Notes under the pieces: generated by a model
What the model was told of the DNA's origin: nothing
Database searches by the model: none
What the model saw: only the letters and a program-made list of their open reading frames with translations
Translations under genes and position numbers: made by a program
Part shown: positions 25,568 through 37,460 of the stretch, in pieces
Numbering within the stretch: the stretch's first letter is position 1
Layout: the number at the start of each line of letters is the position of its first letter
NCBI RefSeq assembly: GCF_910592395.1
Contig: NC_088308.1
Span: 25,869,501-25,933,500, forward strand
Length of the DNA stretch: 64,000 nucleotides
Direction: 5' to 3'
Origin: Lineus longissimus
Lineage: Eukaryota > Nemertea > Pilidiophora > Heteronemertea > Lineidae

Positions 25568-26581
25568 TCACCATCTGCTGTATACGCTTTGATGTATCAA
25601 AACGATTTTCTCCGGCCACTTTAGCTCATCGCCATACAATGGAACCCTTTCTCTCGCCGACCGGTATGGGTGGTACTTCAAAGTTTTAAAGAAATCTGTT
25701 ACAAGTCGTCTATTGTAGAAATGCTTTACCCACATCCAATCCATGATGACGTGTGAAACAAAATTGTTCGTGAAGAAATCCCGAGAATTCGAAAGGGTCT
25801 GAAGAATGTTAGAATTTGAAGGAAATTGCCAGCGGACGATCAGTTGGTAGGATGTGATAAAACGCTCCAAGTCATTTAGAAGAATTGACTCCACCTTTGA
25901 TGACGTCATTGAAAGAAGATTGCTGTCGTCTGATTGCAAGTGCCCGCCGTCTGTGACGTCACGAGGATTCACAAACAAGGTTGTAGTTTCTCGGGATTCC
26001 GAGACAAGATTGTGAAGAACGATAACTTCCGAAGGGCATTTGGATCTCTCCGCCGATTCTTTCAGAAGGATCACATTGCCTAGATATCCTTCCACAGCCA
26101 GGACACGGTTACCCCAAAGACAAGCCACTATTGTATAAACTCCCAATCCAGCACCAATGTCGATAAACTGAATGTTCTTATTCCGAGAGAGAAGATGCTG
26201 GATTTCATTCACGTATTCCGGGTCCCATAAGCTGTGTTTGACTATGCTGAGGGAGACTCTGTCCACTGCAGGTTTGTAAACACAAATGATGGCAATTCCA
26301 CGAATAGCAGCAAGAGTAACGCAGTTAAAGTCATCCTTCCTTCCGACTGAGCCTTTGATAACGTTACAATAACCTTCCTTCTCGAACCGATGCGTCTCCT
26401 TCCCCATATCTAATATGCCACGTTCTACCTTATTAGAAACTGTCAACATGTCCGAAACAGAGAAGTCAACACTATCGTGTGGCTCAAATGATTGTCTCAT
26501 CCATAGAAAGAAGGAAATGGTGAGGAAGACGGCACAAACTAAGACCAATGTAGAAAACTGTCTTAACCGCTGGAAAGCCAT
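25568..26581 (-). CDS. Membrane-anchored FkbM-like SAM methyltransferase domain protein
   Basis: Intronless frame of 337 aa. A short basic N-terminus (MAFQRLRQ) is followed by one hydrophobic helix at about 10-28, the signature of a type II Golgi/ER membrane protein. NIQFIDIGAGLGVYTIVA (about 136-153) is a Rossmann SAM-binding motif I. NRVLAVEGY (158-166) fits motif II with an acidic ribose-binding residue. KVESILLNDL (230-239) resembles the VxTIxLDDL segment of FkbM (Methyltransf_21) proteins. Where most FkbM proteins then have a K-x-D-x-EG block, this one reads LIVRWQFPSNS, so the domain may be divergent or altered in activity. Similar intronless families with TM anchors are expanded in several marine invertebrates. 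The substrate is unknown; a glycan or lipid O-methylation role would be only a guess. Confidence 0.8.
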   Translation of the reverse strand: MAFQRLRQFSTLVLVCAVFLTISFFLWMRQSFEPHDSVDFSVSDMLTVSNKVERGILDMGKETHRFEKEGYCNVIKGSVGRKDDFNCVTLAAIRGIAIICVYKPAVDRVSLSIVKHSLWDPEYVNEIQHLLSRNKNIQFIDIGAGLGVYTIVACLWGNRVLAVEGYLGNVILLKESAERSKCPSEVIVLHNLVSESRETTTLFVNPRDVTDGGHLQSDDSNLLSMTSSKVESILLNDLERFITSYQLIVRWQFPSNSNILQTLSNSRDFFTNNFVSHVIMDWMWVKHFYNRRLVTDFFKTLKYHPYRSARERVPLYGDELKWPEKIVLIHQSVYSRW

Positions 26582-27877
26582 TTTTCAAGTTAGTTATTGC
26601 AAATCCTTTCACCCCCTTTATTGTTTGACTGTTTTTCAAACATATTCAATGTTTGTTTAATGATATCAGGCGAATGACTTATTATTTGAGTTATACATTG
26701 TATACCCCGAATATCCCAACGTTATTATTATTTTTAGCAAAGCTATTTTCATGCCAATATTATTTTAAAGGGCAAGTATAACAGAAGTGATAGTTATATC
26801 TAAATACTCGGCCGCATGTGCGCGGTCGACCAATTTCTATTCAACTTCGAAGAACTCTGGGGCTTAATTAACTTTTCATGAAAAATCGGACTACAGTGGA
26901 ACACCGGTAACACGACCACTCATGGGACCGAGGTTGAATGGTCGCGTTACCGGGGTGGTCGCGTTAGTAAAGCTGAAAATCCGGGGACAAAATGCATGAT
27001 TAGGTTTTCCCGCGAAAATTGTTGAACTTATTCATAAGTTCAAAATTCTGAAAATTTTTCAAAGCCTAACATTTTTTGGCTGATGATGTTTCTTCATTTT
27101 GAGCAGAAAAAAACAAGTGAAAAAAATATTTAGACTCGGAAATTATCGGCCCGACATCGGCCAAGTTGTGCCAAGGCCTGGAGACTGCAGGGCCGCTCTG
27201 GAATTTGGTCTGACATTATTTCATTTAGATGATCCGGTTAGGTTACCCTTTCTTTCTTCTCCGCAAGACTCTCAATGAGACCCTGCAGATGGTGGGAGAT
27301 GGTTAATGTTACCCCTGATTTCCTCAGGATGCTGACTGCCCGAACTGTTGAAGCGATTGCTCTTTAAGGAGGTCGTTTTCGGGAAAGGGACCGCATCAGT
27401 TGGATTGTTGGAATTACATTTTTGTGCATCACATTGACAATTAAATGATCTTGCTATACAATGTATTTGAAATCAGTTGATCAATTCAACAATGCGCCAT
27501 TCTTATTAATATTAGAATATAGTATGGATGCCATAACATATACATAATCATGTCATACAATGCAGTACACTCTCAACACTTGTATAAGGTCACTACATAT
27601 GAAAATTATGCAAATTATGTCAATTGTTTACCAAATTGACCGGAGTCAACAAGAAATCAAGAGCGATGGCCTGATTCTGCCTCAGAAATAGACTTCAGTG
27701 ATATGCACATGTATTCAACTTTTAACCTCGAATGCTATTGGCTGCGGCGGTAAAACCAGGTGGGGCAGCCTGCAAGAACACCGGGGCTCACCATATGGAT
27801 CGCGCGCATTCTGCTCCGAGACAGCCGAGAACGGATATCAAGTCTTGCCGCTGCGGAAACCTAAAATTATTTCAAAA
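26582..27877. other. Intergenic region between FkbM-like and PLAC8-like genes
   Basis: The two genes diverge here, so both promoters are expected within it. Near 27733-27760 an ATTGG (inverted CCAAT) lies in a short GC-rich patch upstream of the PLAC8-like start. A transposon-like remnant is at 26893-27010. Otherwise nothing is recognised. Confidence 0.45.
26893..27010. mobile_element. Truncated Tc1/mariner-like non-autonomous element end
   Basis: Begins TA-CAGTGGAACACCGGTAAC, much like the CAGTGGAACCTC terminus of the MITE near 46.4 kb. It then carries repeated words of the type GTCGCGTTA with complementary copies (GGTAACACGACC, GGTGGTCGCGTTAG). No matching right end was found, so this looks like a fragment of a related family. 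Confidence 0.45.
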
Positions 27878-28204
27878 ATGGCAGGTGAATTTCAACACGG
27901 ATTATTCGGTTGCTTCGACAACTGCACGCTCTGTTTGATTTCCTATTTCGTGCCTTGTTACCAGTTCGGTAAGAATGCGGAAGCTGCCGGAGAAAGCTGT
28001 ATTCTTTGCGGCCTCCTCTTCCTAATCCCTGTCGTGGATCTCTTCCTGGCTGCCAGTATCCGAGGTAAGATAAGGGACAAGCAATCAATCGAGGGATCTT
28101 TTATAAAGGACTTGTTGCTCTGGTGTTGTTGTCCAATATGCGCCTTAGTCCAAGAGGCACAAGAAGTACAGACCATGAGCCCGCAATCGATTGCGAGGGA
28201 ATAG
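27878..28204 (+). CDS. PLAC8-family (cornifelin-like) cysteine-rich protein
   Basis: A 108-aa frame starting at MAGEFQHGLFGCFDNC. The frame stays open 60 codons upstream to 27698, but the PLAC8 domain starts near this Met, which has a good context (AAAAATGGC), so I chose it. Visible family features: LFGCFDNCTLCLISYFVPCYQFGKNAE at the N-terminus, a central hydrophobic Cys-containing stretch (ESCILCGLLFLIPVVDLFLA) and the hallmark CCCPICALVQEAQEV near the end. PLAC8 proteins are small membrane-associated cysteine-rich proteins; plant and fungal relatives act in metal transport or cell-size control, and animal members are poorly understood. Single-exon coding sequence, whereas vertebrate PLAC8 genes usually have introns. 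Confidence 0.88.
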   Translation: MAGEFQHGLFGCFDNCTLCLISYFVPCYQFGKNAEAAGESCILCGLLFLIPVVDLFLAASIRGKIRDKQSIEGSFIKDLLLWCCCPICALVQEAQEVQTMSPQSIARE

Positions 28205-29714
28205 GCGCGGCGTTGCCAGCGAACAGCCGTTGCAATTATCTGACCAAGGGCTGGACAACCTTTTGAACTGTTTCAGTATAAACTTAAGGCATCCTTAACA
28301 ACTGATTATTTCACTCGGCACTACCCTTACCCGATTGCCATAACCTCGTAGATTTGGAAAACAGACTGAGGAAAATTCCCTTGAGGAAACGCCCCAACCT
28401 TGAGTCTACGGTGCGTTCCGAATCGATCGACATTTCACTGCCTATAGTCAATCATGGTACTGGATCAACGGTATTTTTCATTTGTTGGTCCAAATATTGC
28501 GTTTATATGAAAAAGACCTTGTCTGAATGGATGGAACATCATAAATGGGGAATACGGACTAACTAACGCTTTAAAATTCATGCACAGGAGGATATTCGAA
28601 GATGCATACATCCACCGTGGCAAATCTATGATATAGTTATGGCGACTTTCTGTAACTTTACTGCTTTCTTCATTGGTAATTCGCAGATGGATTTTTTGCA
28701 AGTTAAGGTCAAATGACAAAACAAAAGGAACTTGTCATGCATCATAGCCAACCTAGATGCAGCCCATCCAAAGTATCAACTAGGGAATGTCAACATGTGG
28801 ATTCATTCTTGACTCGTTCATCAACGTTCTCCTCTACACTCGTAGTCGCCAACACGATTTTGCATTGTTTTGAAGTTACCTTTGCCTCTGTCGAACAATC
28901 CAAGCTTCCATCCAACTTATCTAGCACCAACTATTCATCATCATGGACTGTATTTTCGAATTCTCTATGGATATTGCACTTCAGGAACTTATCGTTTCAT
29001 TGATTTTTTGAACACGTTGCCTACTGCTTCAGCCATCTGCTTCCAAAGCCTGGTTCATAAATATAATCACAAACAAAGCACAGTTGGTGAAGTATCGTGT
29101 TCAGCTGCTGTACATGTTGACTTCATTAGACTCTGTTAAGAATTTACATAAATCTGCGCGCAGCCCAATGTAGCTCCATATGGTTGTAGCTGGGCGTCTT
29201 TTACAAACTATTTGAAGGTCCAGTCCGTCGGTATATATGCATGTATTTATCTATTTTCTGGGCAGCACTTGAAACGCAGCGTGCAGTTTGCTCGCAGGGT
29301 CACGTACCCACTGTGCAATTCGCCGTCGTGTCGCCTAAAACTTGGCCAGTATCTGATCACATGTATTTCGATACAACCATGAAAGCGATAATCGTACTTA
29401 AAATCTAAAACTTTGATTTCGGTCATCAGACAACACCGGACTGGGCCTTCGCGCCATGCGGATGCATATAATTTTGTTCTACCTCACCGAATGTTAAAAC
29501 TGTTTGAAGGTTTGAAAAATGTGAAAGTCATACAAAAATGTAATTGCAATTATAGCCTATGCCAGGATGTTTTAGGGCCTGCAATGAATGCTAAAAACAT
29601 AACATGAGGTTGAATTAGATCCACATCCTCTGGCAGTCGCGTGATTCAAAGGCCATATTTTTTCATCCAGGTGCATTCGAGTAGCGTTTGTAATATAGTG
29701 GGCGATCTTTGTTA

Positions 29715-29762
29715 GACATGTCCTCGTCGAGTACATGACCAAGCATGTCACGAGGACATGTC
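29715..29762. repeat. Perfect 13-bp inverted repeat
   Basis: Arms GACATGTCCTCGT (29715-29727) and ACGAGGACATGTC (29750-29762) around a 22-nt spacer that itself contains a GACC/CATGTC partial echo. Confidence 0.8.
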
Positions 29763-30628
29763 CAATGTGCACTAACAGGATGTGTCGAAAATCGCAGCCT
29801 GAAAGTTTGCGGAAAGCCTGGTTCTATCTGAAACCATCATCAGTGAAAAAAACATTGCCACAAGTTCTGTAGCAATGCTACCTGCCATCATTCATTTAAC
29901 GCTCTCAATTCTGAAAGATGGTGTATACTCTGCTATTTTGACACATCCTGTACACCTGCAGTATTTGCAAAGAATGAGACTCAATATCAGATGGCCATGT
30001 TTGTCTTTGACCAACAGCTACTTTGTTGAATCGACGGATTTGAATAGTGATTTTGCATATCCATCTACATATATTTATACGATTCTCATGTCCGGAATCC
30101 AATGGAGCACATCCTGCGGGAATGGAAATCCTTCCAATTATTCTTTGCCAGCTTGACGGGAGATTATTTTAGGAAGAGCAGAAATACAATTGCTGACTTG
30201 TTTATACCTAATCAAGTTACTCTAAACAATGTTGTGGAACATCTCTGTATATGTTTGTCCCAAGAGTGATACATCAGGGATGGGGTTCGCGTTTTTCATT
30301 GTTATCTTCTTGTTAATCAAACACGTTTTGGTTATGTATTCATATATCATCAATCAAATCATGTATGAGGCGAGCTCGCCTTTGGTGATTTTTTCACTAG
30401 CAAAAAACCACTAAAAGCCTTTCCGATACTTAATGGAAAACGTACCGGTAGCTTACGGCACCTCAAATCAGAATACAGCTATTTCTATGCAAAACCCACG
30501 AGATTCTATATGATATAAAGTATATATAAACCGGAAAAGATCTTATAGTACTGACCGGAATTAAAATCCGTCACGTTTGCCTTGTTGCCTTAAGTTGGGC
30601 ATAGTTTCGCATAAAATGGGCTGTAGAG

Positions 30629-31274
30629 CATCCTGGCACCAGTGGTTTTCAATACTCCGCCTCTCGATATTTCGTGTGCGAGGTAGGAGTATCAAAAACC
30701 TGAATCTCAGGATGGTCCGGTTGTAGAGTAACGACTACCACCATTTTCGTTTTCGAGTGTAAAGGAAGTAGGCGTTGCCTAGCAACCGAACTATAGGCAC
30801 ATAAAATATTCAACTAGAAGTTTGGTTTGAAGGGCAACAGGCCGGCTAACGTTAACATTAACGGGCCTGCTTTTTAAGGTTTATAAAGGAATTCCATCGG
30901 TTACTCATACCATCATGCACATGATACGCTCTATGAAGTGATTCAGGGTACGAGTCAATTAACGATCGCGCACTAAAGCTTCTCCTTGCTCTGCTGCAAT
31001 CATGCACTGCGCTGGCTCAAGGGCTTGGAATTCCTCGGCGGGAACATAACTCCAAGTTGGCAATGCTAGAGTGGCACCAGATCCAGGCCAGGTAAACACT
31101 CAACGCGATTGGCGGACGTTGGAAGGATTTCGACGGTTGCTATGGATACCCAATATAAATGGGCCGCGTATGCCAGCATCCATCCTGAGATCAGATTTTT
31201 GATACTACTCCTTCCTCGTATACAAAATATCGAGAGGCGGAGTATACTTAAAACCACTGGTTATGTTAGGATGG
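30629..31274. mobile_element. 646-bp element with long imperfect inverted arms
   Basis: The left arm (30629-30715) and the reverse complement of the right arm (31190-31274) align over about 85 bp with only scattered differences. Both contain CCAGTGGTTTT, TACTCCGCCTCTCGATATTT, a GTATCAAAAA block and TCTCAGGATGG. Each arm begins with CATCCT and ends with AGGATG. The middle (about 470 bp) has no transposase-like frame. A third partial copy lies at 37156. This points to a non-autonomous DNA (fold-back or MITE-like) element; the superfamily is not assignable by eye. Confidence 0.65.
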
Positions 31275-33888
31275 CCAGCATCTGGCTATTTATTTATAGA
31301 GTGGCTATCGCTAACGACAATTATGCCGGGCCAAAAATAAAGGATATTGTCGTAGAGACAATTTTAAACTAAATGTTTTATCCATGTACGGCACGCTTAG
31401 CGTTTTGGTTTCTCTGTTCCACAGTGTTACCCTTGCTTAAGTTCTTGAAGATACCACATTGCATTGTAAGTCCATTATTCATGACACGCAAAGATATTTC
31501 AAATTATGCAAACTATCTCAAATACGTCCAGTGCGCTTTACCATGAACTTTCGCTACCACGGGTCTTTTGCTCATCACTTTTCGCGTCTTGTGGCGGCAG
31601 CTTCAGTATACGTACATGTATTAATGCAAATCAGGTTGTACTTATTTTATGATAGAACATGAGATGAGTTTAATACCACTTTAACTATTTCTTTGCCTGT
31701 ATGAGGACTTCTCCGTCCAAAATAACGCTCCTATCAAAATATCGCTTCTATCGCAAATACAAAACTGTTCATTTATTTCTATCCTGGGGTCAGGAGATAT
31801 GATTGTGTCGTCTGCGTCGTGTACATGTATATAAATGTAGTATCCATTTCGCTTGAGCCGCCGAGTGAGCTATTTTAACTCAGGCAGTCTTTTGGATAAT
31901 TGATGCCGTGAAATATATGCGTATACCATCTATACTGAGGAGAAATCAGCCTCCTGGTTTTACATTTCAGATTAATGAATCGGGGGCTGAAAGTAGTTTT
32001 ATATTTTATTTTAATCATAAAGAAATATTTGCTGATAAGTATTTTGCTATAAGTACACTATAGCTGATAACGTCAAACAACGCTCTTTTCACGATGTGGG
32101 CAATTCCCGTCCTAAATCATCGCTGTAAATCGAGGAAACTGGATATTGTATATTGTGTTGTATCACCAAAAGCAAGCATCTTCAAAGTTTTCCCAGTTAA
32201 CGACCTTCAGCCATTGGTCCTTTGCTGCGAAGGGAAGTCATTTCAATCAATGGGAACCAAATTGTGAAAAAGAGCCAAGTTTGACTTTTTGCTTTTTTAG
32301 ATAATTTGTGCTCAGCGTCTGTATCAGCCACAGTAAATGAACTGAGAAGACGGATTTTGTGTCGTTGAATGTGTTTAGTATGTTGGGGATTGGACGCTGA
32401 TGCATCAATTATGCAATAATAAGTATTATAATTGTGGCCGCTCTAAGCGAGCCGCGTCGGGGCCTTTTACCAGGAGAACATGACATGACATGGAATTAGT
32501 CCATCCAATACTCTATGGGATTGGTACCCCGGCTCGTTTATTGCGCGGAAGAACTACAATATATTTAGTTACAAATAGTCGTATTTTATTGATTCTCCAA
32601 TCCTGGTCTCGGGTGCGCTTTTGACATTATTAAGTGAGGATCATGTCTTTACAATTATAAGCATACAGAGAGAGGTATGAAATTTTAATTTTAATTTTAA
32701 TTTCAATGCTTCTAATAAAATGTATGAAGATTATTTCTAAAGGTAAATAAAAAAATGTCTTTAAGAATCATTTTTGCGAGGTCGTTATTTTTGTCAAGAT
32801 GTTTGGGATTATACATGAGAGTTGTTGTCTTGCAGCCTTTAGTCCTTATCCCAAGATGCAAAGATAGAGTGTCCACCTCTAGCGGATGGTCGTCCATATG
32901 AGATTATGGCCGCATCAAAGTCTTCATGTATAATTTTGGTCGTATAGGGATGAAACTACTGGAGTCGAGGACGCCAAAATATTACAAGTACAAAAATGGA
33001 CACCATCATTTGATTACTTTGATACACGCTGTATGGCAAGGATGACAAGAAAACCCACCCTCACTGCATACTTTGACTCAGTATTATTTCCCTAGAGTTC
33101 TTCGCCATGTCATTCCAACTTCACTTCAAGTATGGAACCATGGCCAACTTAGCTCTTGGCGGTGCCTGCACTTATGGCCGACGCGCATAGGAGAACAATC
33201 CAAGTATATGATAGGCGTTTACAGGGAAACTAGTGCAGCTTCCGTGCATGTGTTGCAAAAAGGTCCCCCCCATTTTCACCTCCCGGCAGAACCACGACTG
33301 ACGGGAAGATGAGTTCGACAGCCGTTTATCAGAAAGTCCCGTCTGTTATTGTGTTTATCGACCTTGAAATTACAAATCGATTGCCCAATTATGTGAATAT
33401 GGTCTGTATATGGCCCATCACATACCGCCAACAATGATATTGCTTTCCCAACGAAGCTTGCCACCACGATGACAATCTCGATACCACACAAATCAATCCC
33501 AAGCTTGACGCGAACCCCTGGACAAGGAACCCAAATCAGTCGGCTTTATATGGCATATACTTTTCCCCCAAGGATATCATCAAGACCAGAGCCGCAACAG
33601 CTGACATCGTACTATAGAAAAGATATTACTGTTGATCCATGGGATGAATCACCACAAGACACACCTTGTTTATGGTAACCAATGAAACAAATACCGCCTG
33701 TTATTCAGATCTTATAATCATCTTGACTTCGTGCAGCAAGAACACTAGGAGGGGACAACAAAATGCATGCTTCAATAATGTTATGTCATTTTTTTGTAGA
33801 CGTCATAACTACTGGTGTCTGATGTACATTGTAATTTGATAGCGTGATAGCTCCAGTTTGTTGTAACGTAAGGATGATGTATATTACA

Positions 33889-33995
33889 GAGCTGTCCTGG
33901 AGTTATTACAGAGGTCAAATTGAAAGAGGAAATATGGAAAAGTTGGGGACCCAAATCAGTGTCCTCAATAGAGAGGGTGTCCTGCGGTCTTGTGG
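33889..33995. mobile_element. Degraded MITE fragment (TCCTTAATAGAGAGG family)
   Basis: Carries ACAGAGGTCAAATTGAA, GGGACCCAAATCAGTGTCCT and CAATAGAGAGGGTGTCC in the same order as the interior of the complete copy at 46230-46407. Ends are not preserved. Confidence 0.55.
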
Positions 33996-36671
33996 TCAAG
34001 ATGAACATGCAGTTGCGTGTAGCCTTTGTATTGTCTTCGGCCCTACTATCATTGAATGGAGAAGTGGACCACAGCATCAGAAATGGTGATTGTCATTGTC
34101 CAGGGAAGTAGAAAATCTTGTGGCATAATGATTACTCATCTCGCGATTTCGCGATTTTACATCTCGCGGTTTATAATAAGCCTGACAAGATTTGATCACT
34201 CCTTTTTCTCACCAAGTTTTACCCAGGAGACAGGAGTGTTTAATGGACAACCCATTAAGTGACCCGACCGAATCAAAATTGATATCATGCTATCAAAGTT
34301 GTCGATTGTAATTGCAGGTTTCGAAACTGAGCGCCCTACGAACGACGAACTACAAAGTACGAATGTCTGTCGAGTCATCAAGTCCTCTGTCTGCTAATTG
34401 ATTTACACGACACTGAACCATCTTTTACACTTGGTTGTATGAGGAATTGGGGAATGATTAAAAAAAAAATCGTCGATAAAATGCATTTACATCGTCTTTT
34501 GGCTTTGCGGAACCTGCCTAATGCATTTCCACAGCTCAGCAAATGTACATGACTGTACAAGTATGTATGCTAAAGCCAATCCCACATTTTAACAATGCCG
34601 GTCATATTGATCATTGACAGAACAAAGGCCTCTCTTGAGCAGATAACTGCTAGCCGGCGAGGTTTAAGGGGGTGCCCGGATGCTCTAACGTCAAATGTAT
34701 TGTCTTTGGTCATGATCGGTCGCGGTTGATTTGAACGCCAGTCGGTTGGTGTGTGAGGTGCGGAGAACATCGCGGGAACACTTTCTCCGATTTCAAACGT
34801 AAAAATGCCTTCAAATTTTTCGAAACAAATCAAAACGGCTGCAGCAGAAGGTAAGGCACAGTATCTATTCCTGATGAAGGTATGGGTTGGTTTCAAAGGG
34901 TTTTTATTGTAGAAATAGTCATACAATCAAGGCAGGAATGAACTGCGCAGTTTGAAATTTCAAGCCAGACATGTGTGAATTATGTACAACACTGTACTTC
35001 ATGTACATGTTCAACGGCAATTTTAATTGCCATCCCTAATCAAATACCATTTGCTCAAAGAAACTTAAGGCGCACGTCCAAGTCATGATGGGGAAGATGG
35101 AAGTGATCATGTTAAATCTGCGAGATGCCATGATCACTGCTGTTCTATCCTGTGATGTGGAAATCTCCACTGAATTCATGAAGGTTTGTCTAATTATATG
35201 TAAATTGACGTAAACAGTTAACAGTTTTAAATTCAACAACCACCATTCATTTGGCGGCCACTATCCCGACTGTGGTGTAGCACCCGACTATAACTGGCAT
35301 GAAAAGGGATACGCTGGTTATGGATGTCAGATCGTGGTTCCCTGACCTTCGCAAACAATTTCACTGGACGTAACCCACGCGGCGACACCAAGGACCGCTG
35401 GCTGATCTATTGATATGTTCGCAGTAGGGTGTCAAAGTCGGAGAGAAGAAGAGCCACTCTTCTCTTGTAGGGGGTTCACTTGGAATTGTTTGCATTTGTT
35501 AGCCTATAAACACAAGATTTTAATCCTTCAGACTTGGGTTTGGCGGAGAGAACTAATCTTACATAAGTCCCAAAACAATATCATATGTCTTTATGGCAAT
35601 ATTTATTATTGGGACCCAGTACAGTGCCGTTCTATCCAATATTCCTGGGGCTGTTGGAGAGGCTTCTTGTCTAAACAGTGCCATTCTGCCCCCTCTAAGG
35701 CATACGTTGGTAACTAATGAATTGACTGCGAAATGAACGCAGTTGAACACAATGTGAATAATTCAGTCTCGGTTTCGCCGAAAAGAAGGCGATATGTTAT
35801 TATTTGATAATGTATATGATCATGATAATTAGGAGACCCTGTGTGGGTGTTTTATCCAACATACTTTGATGTGATTGGAGATGGAATTTTGCCATTGTGC
35901 CTTTAAAGGTATTATTAAGACAGCATTAGTATGCTACCTGGTGCAATTCTGATGGACCATATTGCCAGGAATACTAAAGTGGCAGGTCTCATAGTCTTAA
36001 TTCACGTTGCGACTGTCCAAGTGAAAGGCAAAAGTCTTGCTGAAATTTTATTGGAAGGAAATCTTGATCTTTACATGTGTTTCTGAATTTGACCATTGAC
36101 TTGATCTGTTTCATGATTTCAGAGGTGACTGACCCCTTGGCCCATGAGGTGTGAAAGCGAGAATGAAGAGTGCCAGTCTTCAGAATGACGAGGTGGCAGT
36201 GCCCAGTTTAAGCCTTCCTGTGCTGGTCGTTCAAATTGCATTAGCCCGTTGATGATGTCTTTATCAGGTCACAGGTCGCCGATATATATAATACTTCAAG
36301 GAAGTCGTGGGAAAAACTCTGGTGTAAAAGCAGAAAATTTCCCCTGGAAAAGTGTCCGGGCTTATTGTATTCTGTCGGATATTGCTATAAATGGTTCTGT
36401 ACTAGATGCCATGACCGCCAATAGCTCCAGATTAAAATGAGTGATAGAATGCTTGGTTCCCGGACATTCTATCCCCGGCTGTAGAAACTCCCAGAAAAAA
36501 GTTGTAAATTCTACTCTGATAATTTATTGTTCAATAAAGATATTAAAAACAAGTTCGTGATATTTGTCATCCTCTTCTCCTCGGTGACCCTTGACGTCGC
36601 CAATTTGATTGGCCCATCATAAAGTTATGGAATGACACTTTATTAGACGGCGTTCCGTCCTCTCAAAGGGT

Positions 36672-36710
36672 CTTAGAGGGTGGCGCCCTCTAAGGTCGAA
36701 AGATCGACAG
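36672..36710. repeat. Two adjacent small hairpins
   Basis: CTTAGAGGG (36672-36680) pairs with CCCTCTAAG (36686-36694) around 5 nt. It is followed directly by GTCGA-AAGA-TCGAC. Both stems are perfect. Too short to call an RNA gene. Confidence 0.7.
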
Positions 36711-37155
36711 ATTTTCCTTTAACAATAGTTGTTAAGAAAAAGCTTCAACCGTCATTGGATTGCCCCACCTGGAAAAAATTGGCATGTGGGTATGTGGTAT
36801 GTGGTATGTGGTTTTAGATACTGCCAGGAAAAACGGTACCGGTATCGAGGTCGTTCTGAACCTCTCTATATTCCAGTCTACACACATCTCTCCGGTTGCT
36901 GGAAATAGCGCCGCTATGGCTGTATAAACGACGGGAAGCCATCTTGCTTTCTTCGCCTTGTCTCCACCTGGAGAATGAGGCTCTACCTGAAGAACACATA
37001 TAAAATGCATCGCTTCTCCAACAGCCAGTATCCGTCCCACAGACAGCTATCGTGCAACCCATATAATGACGTCTATAAATCTTCCTAATGGTTCCCATGT
37101 TGCCTATTCCATACCGTTGCATGATTCCGCTGCCTATTGCCATCATCCTATGGTG

Positions 37156-37213
37156 CATCCTGGCACCAGTGCTTTTCAATATACTCCGCCTCTCGATGAC
37201 TCATCGAGAGGCC
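37156..37213. mobile_element. Third copy of the inverted-arm element, folded back
   Basis: Bases 37156-37196 match the left arm of the 30629-31274 element (CATCCTGGCACCAGTG, then TACTCCGCCTCTCGAT). The copy then turns back on itself: GCCTCTCGATGA (37188-37199), one base, then its exact reverse complement (37201-37212). This is a 12-bp near-perfect palindrome. Confidence 0.6.
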
Positions 37214-37229
37214 TATGGTACAGCAGCTT

Positions 37230-37460
37230 TCCAGCTTTCATTCATGATTCCACCATTGCTTCCCTTCATGCTTCTCTTCTCTTCTTTCCTTTGCTTTCCT
37301 TCACCATTGCTTTCCTCAGTGGTCCCACCGTTGCTTTTCTTCTTTCCTTTGGTTACACTCCTTTCCTTCGGGTCCACTATTGCTTACCTTCTCTTCTTTC
37401 CTTTGCCTTTCCTTCACCATTGATTTCCTTCATGGTTACTCCTTTCTTTCATGGTTTTTA
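37230..37460. repeat. Degenerate pyrimidine-rich tandem repeat
   Basis: Repeated blocks of the form CCACCATTGCTTTCC and TTCTCTTCTTTCCTTTG recur about four times with drift (near 37250, 37300, 37328 and 37375). The plus strand is almost all C and T. Confidence 0.6.

Noticed and set aside
36732-37179. Two overlapping minus-strand frames of 102 and 121 codons
   Set aside because: They are in different frames over the same DNA, neither resembles a family, and they run into the transposon-derived palindrome.
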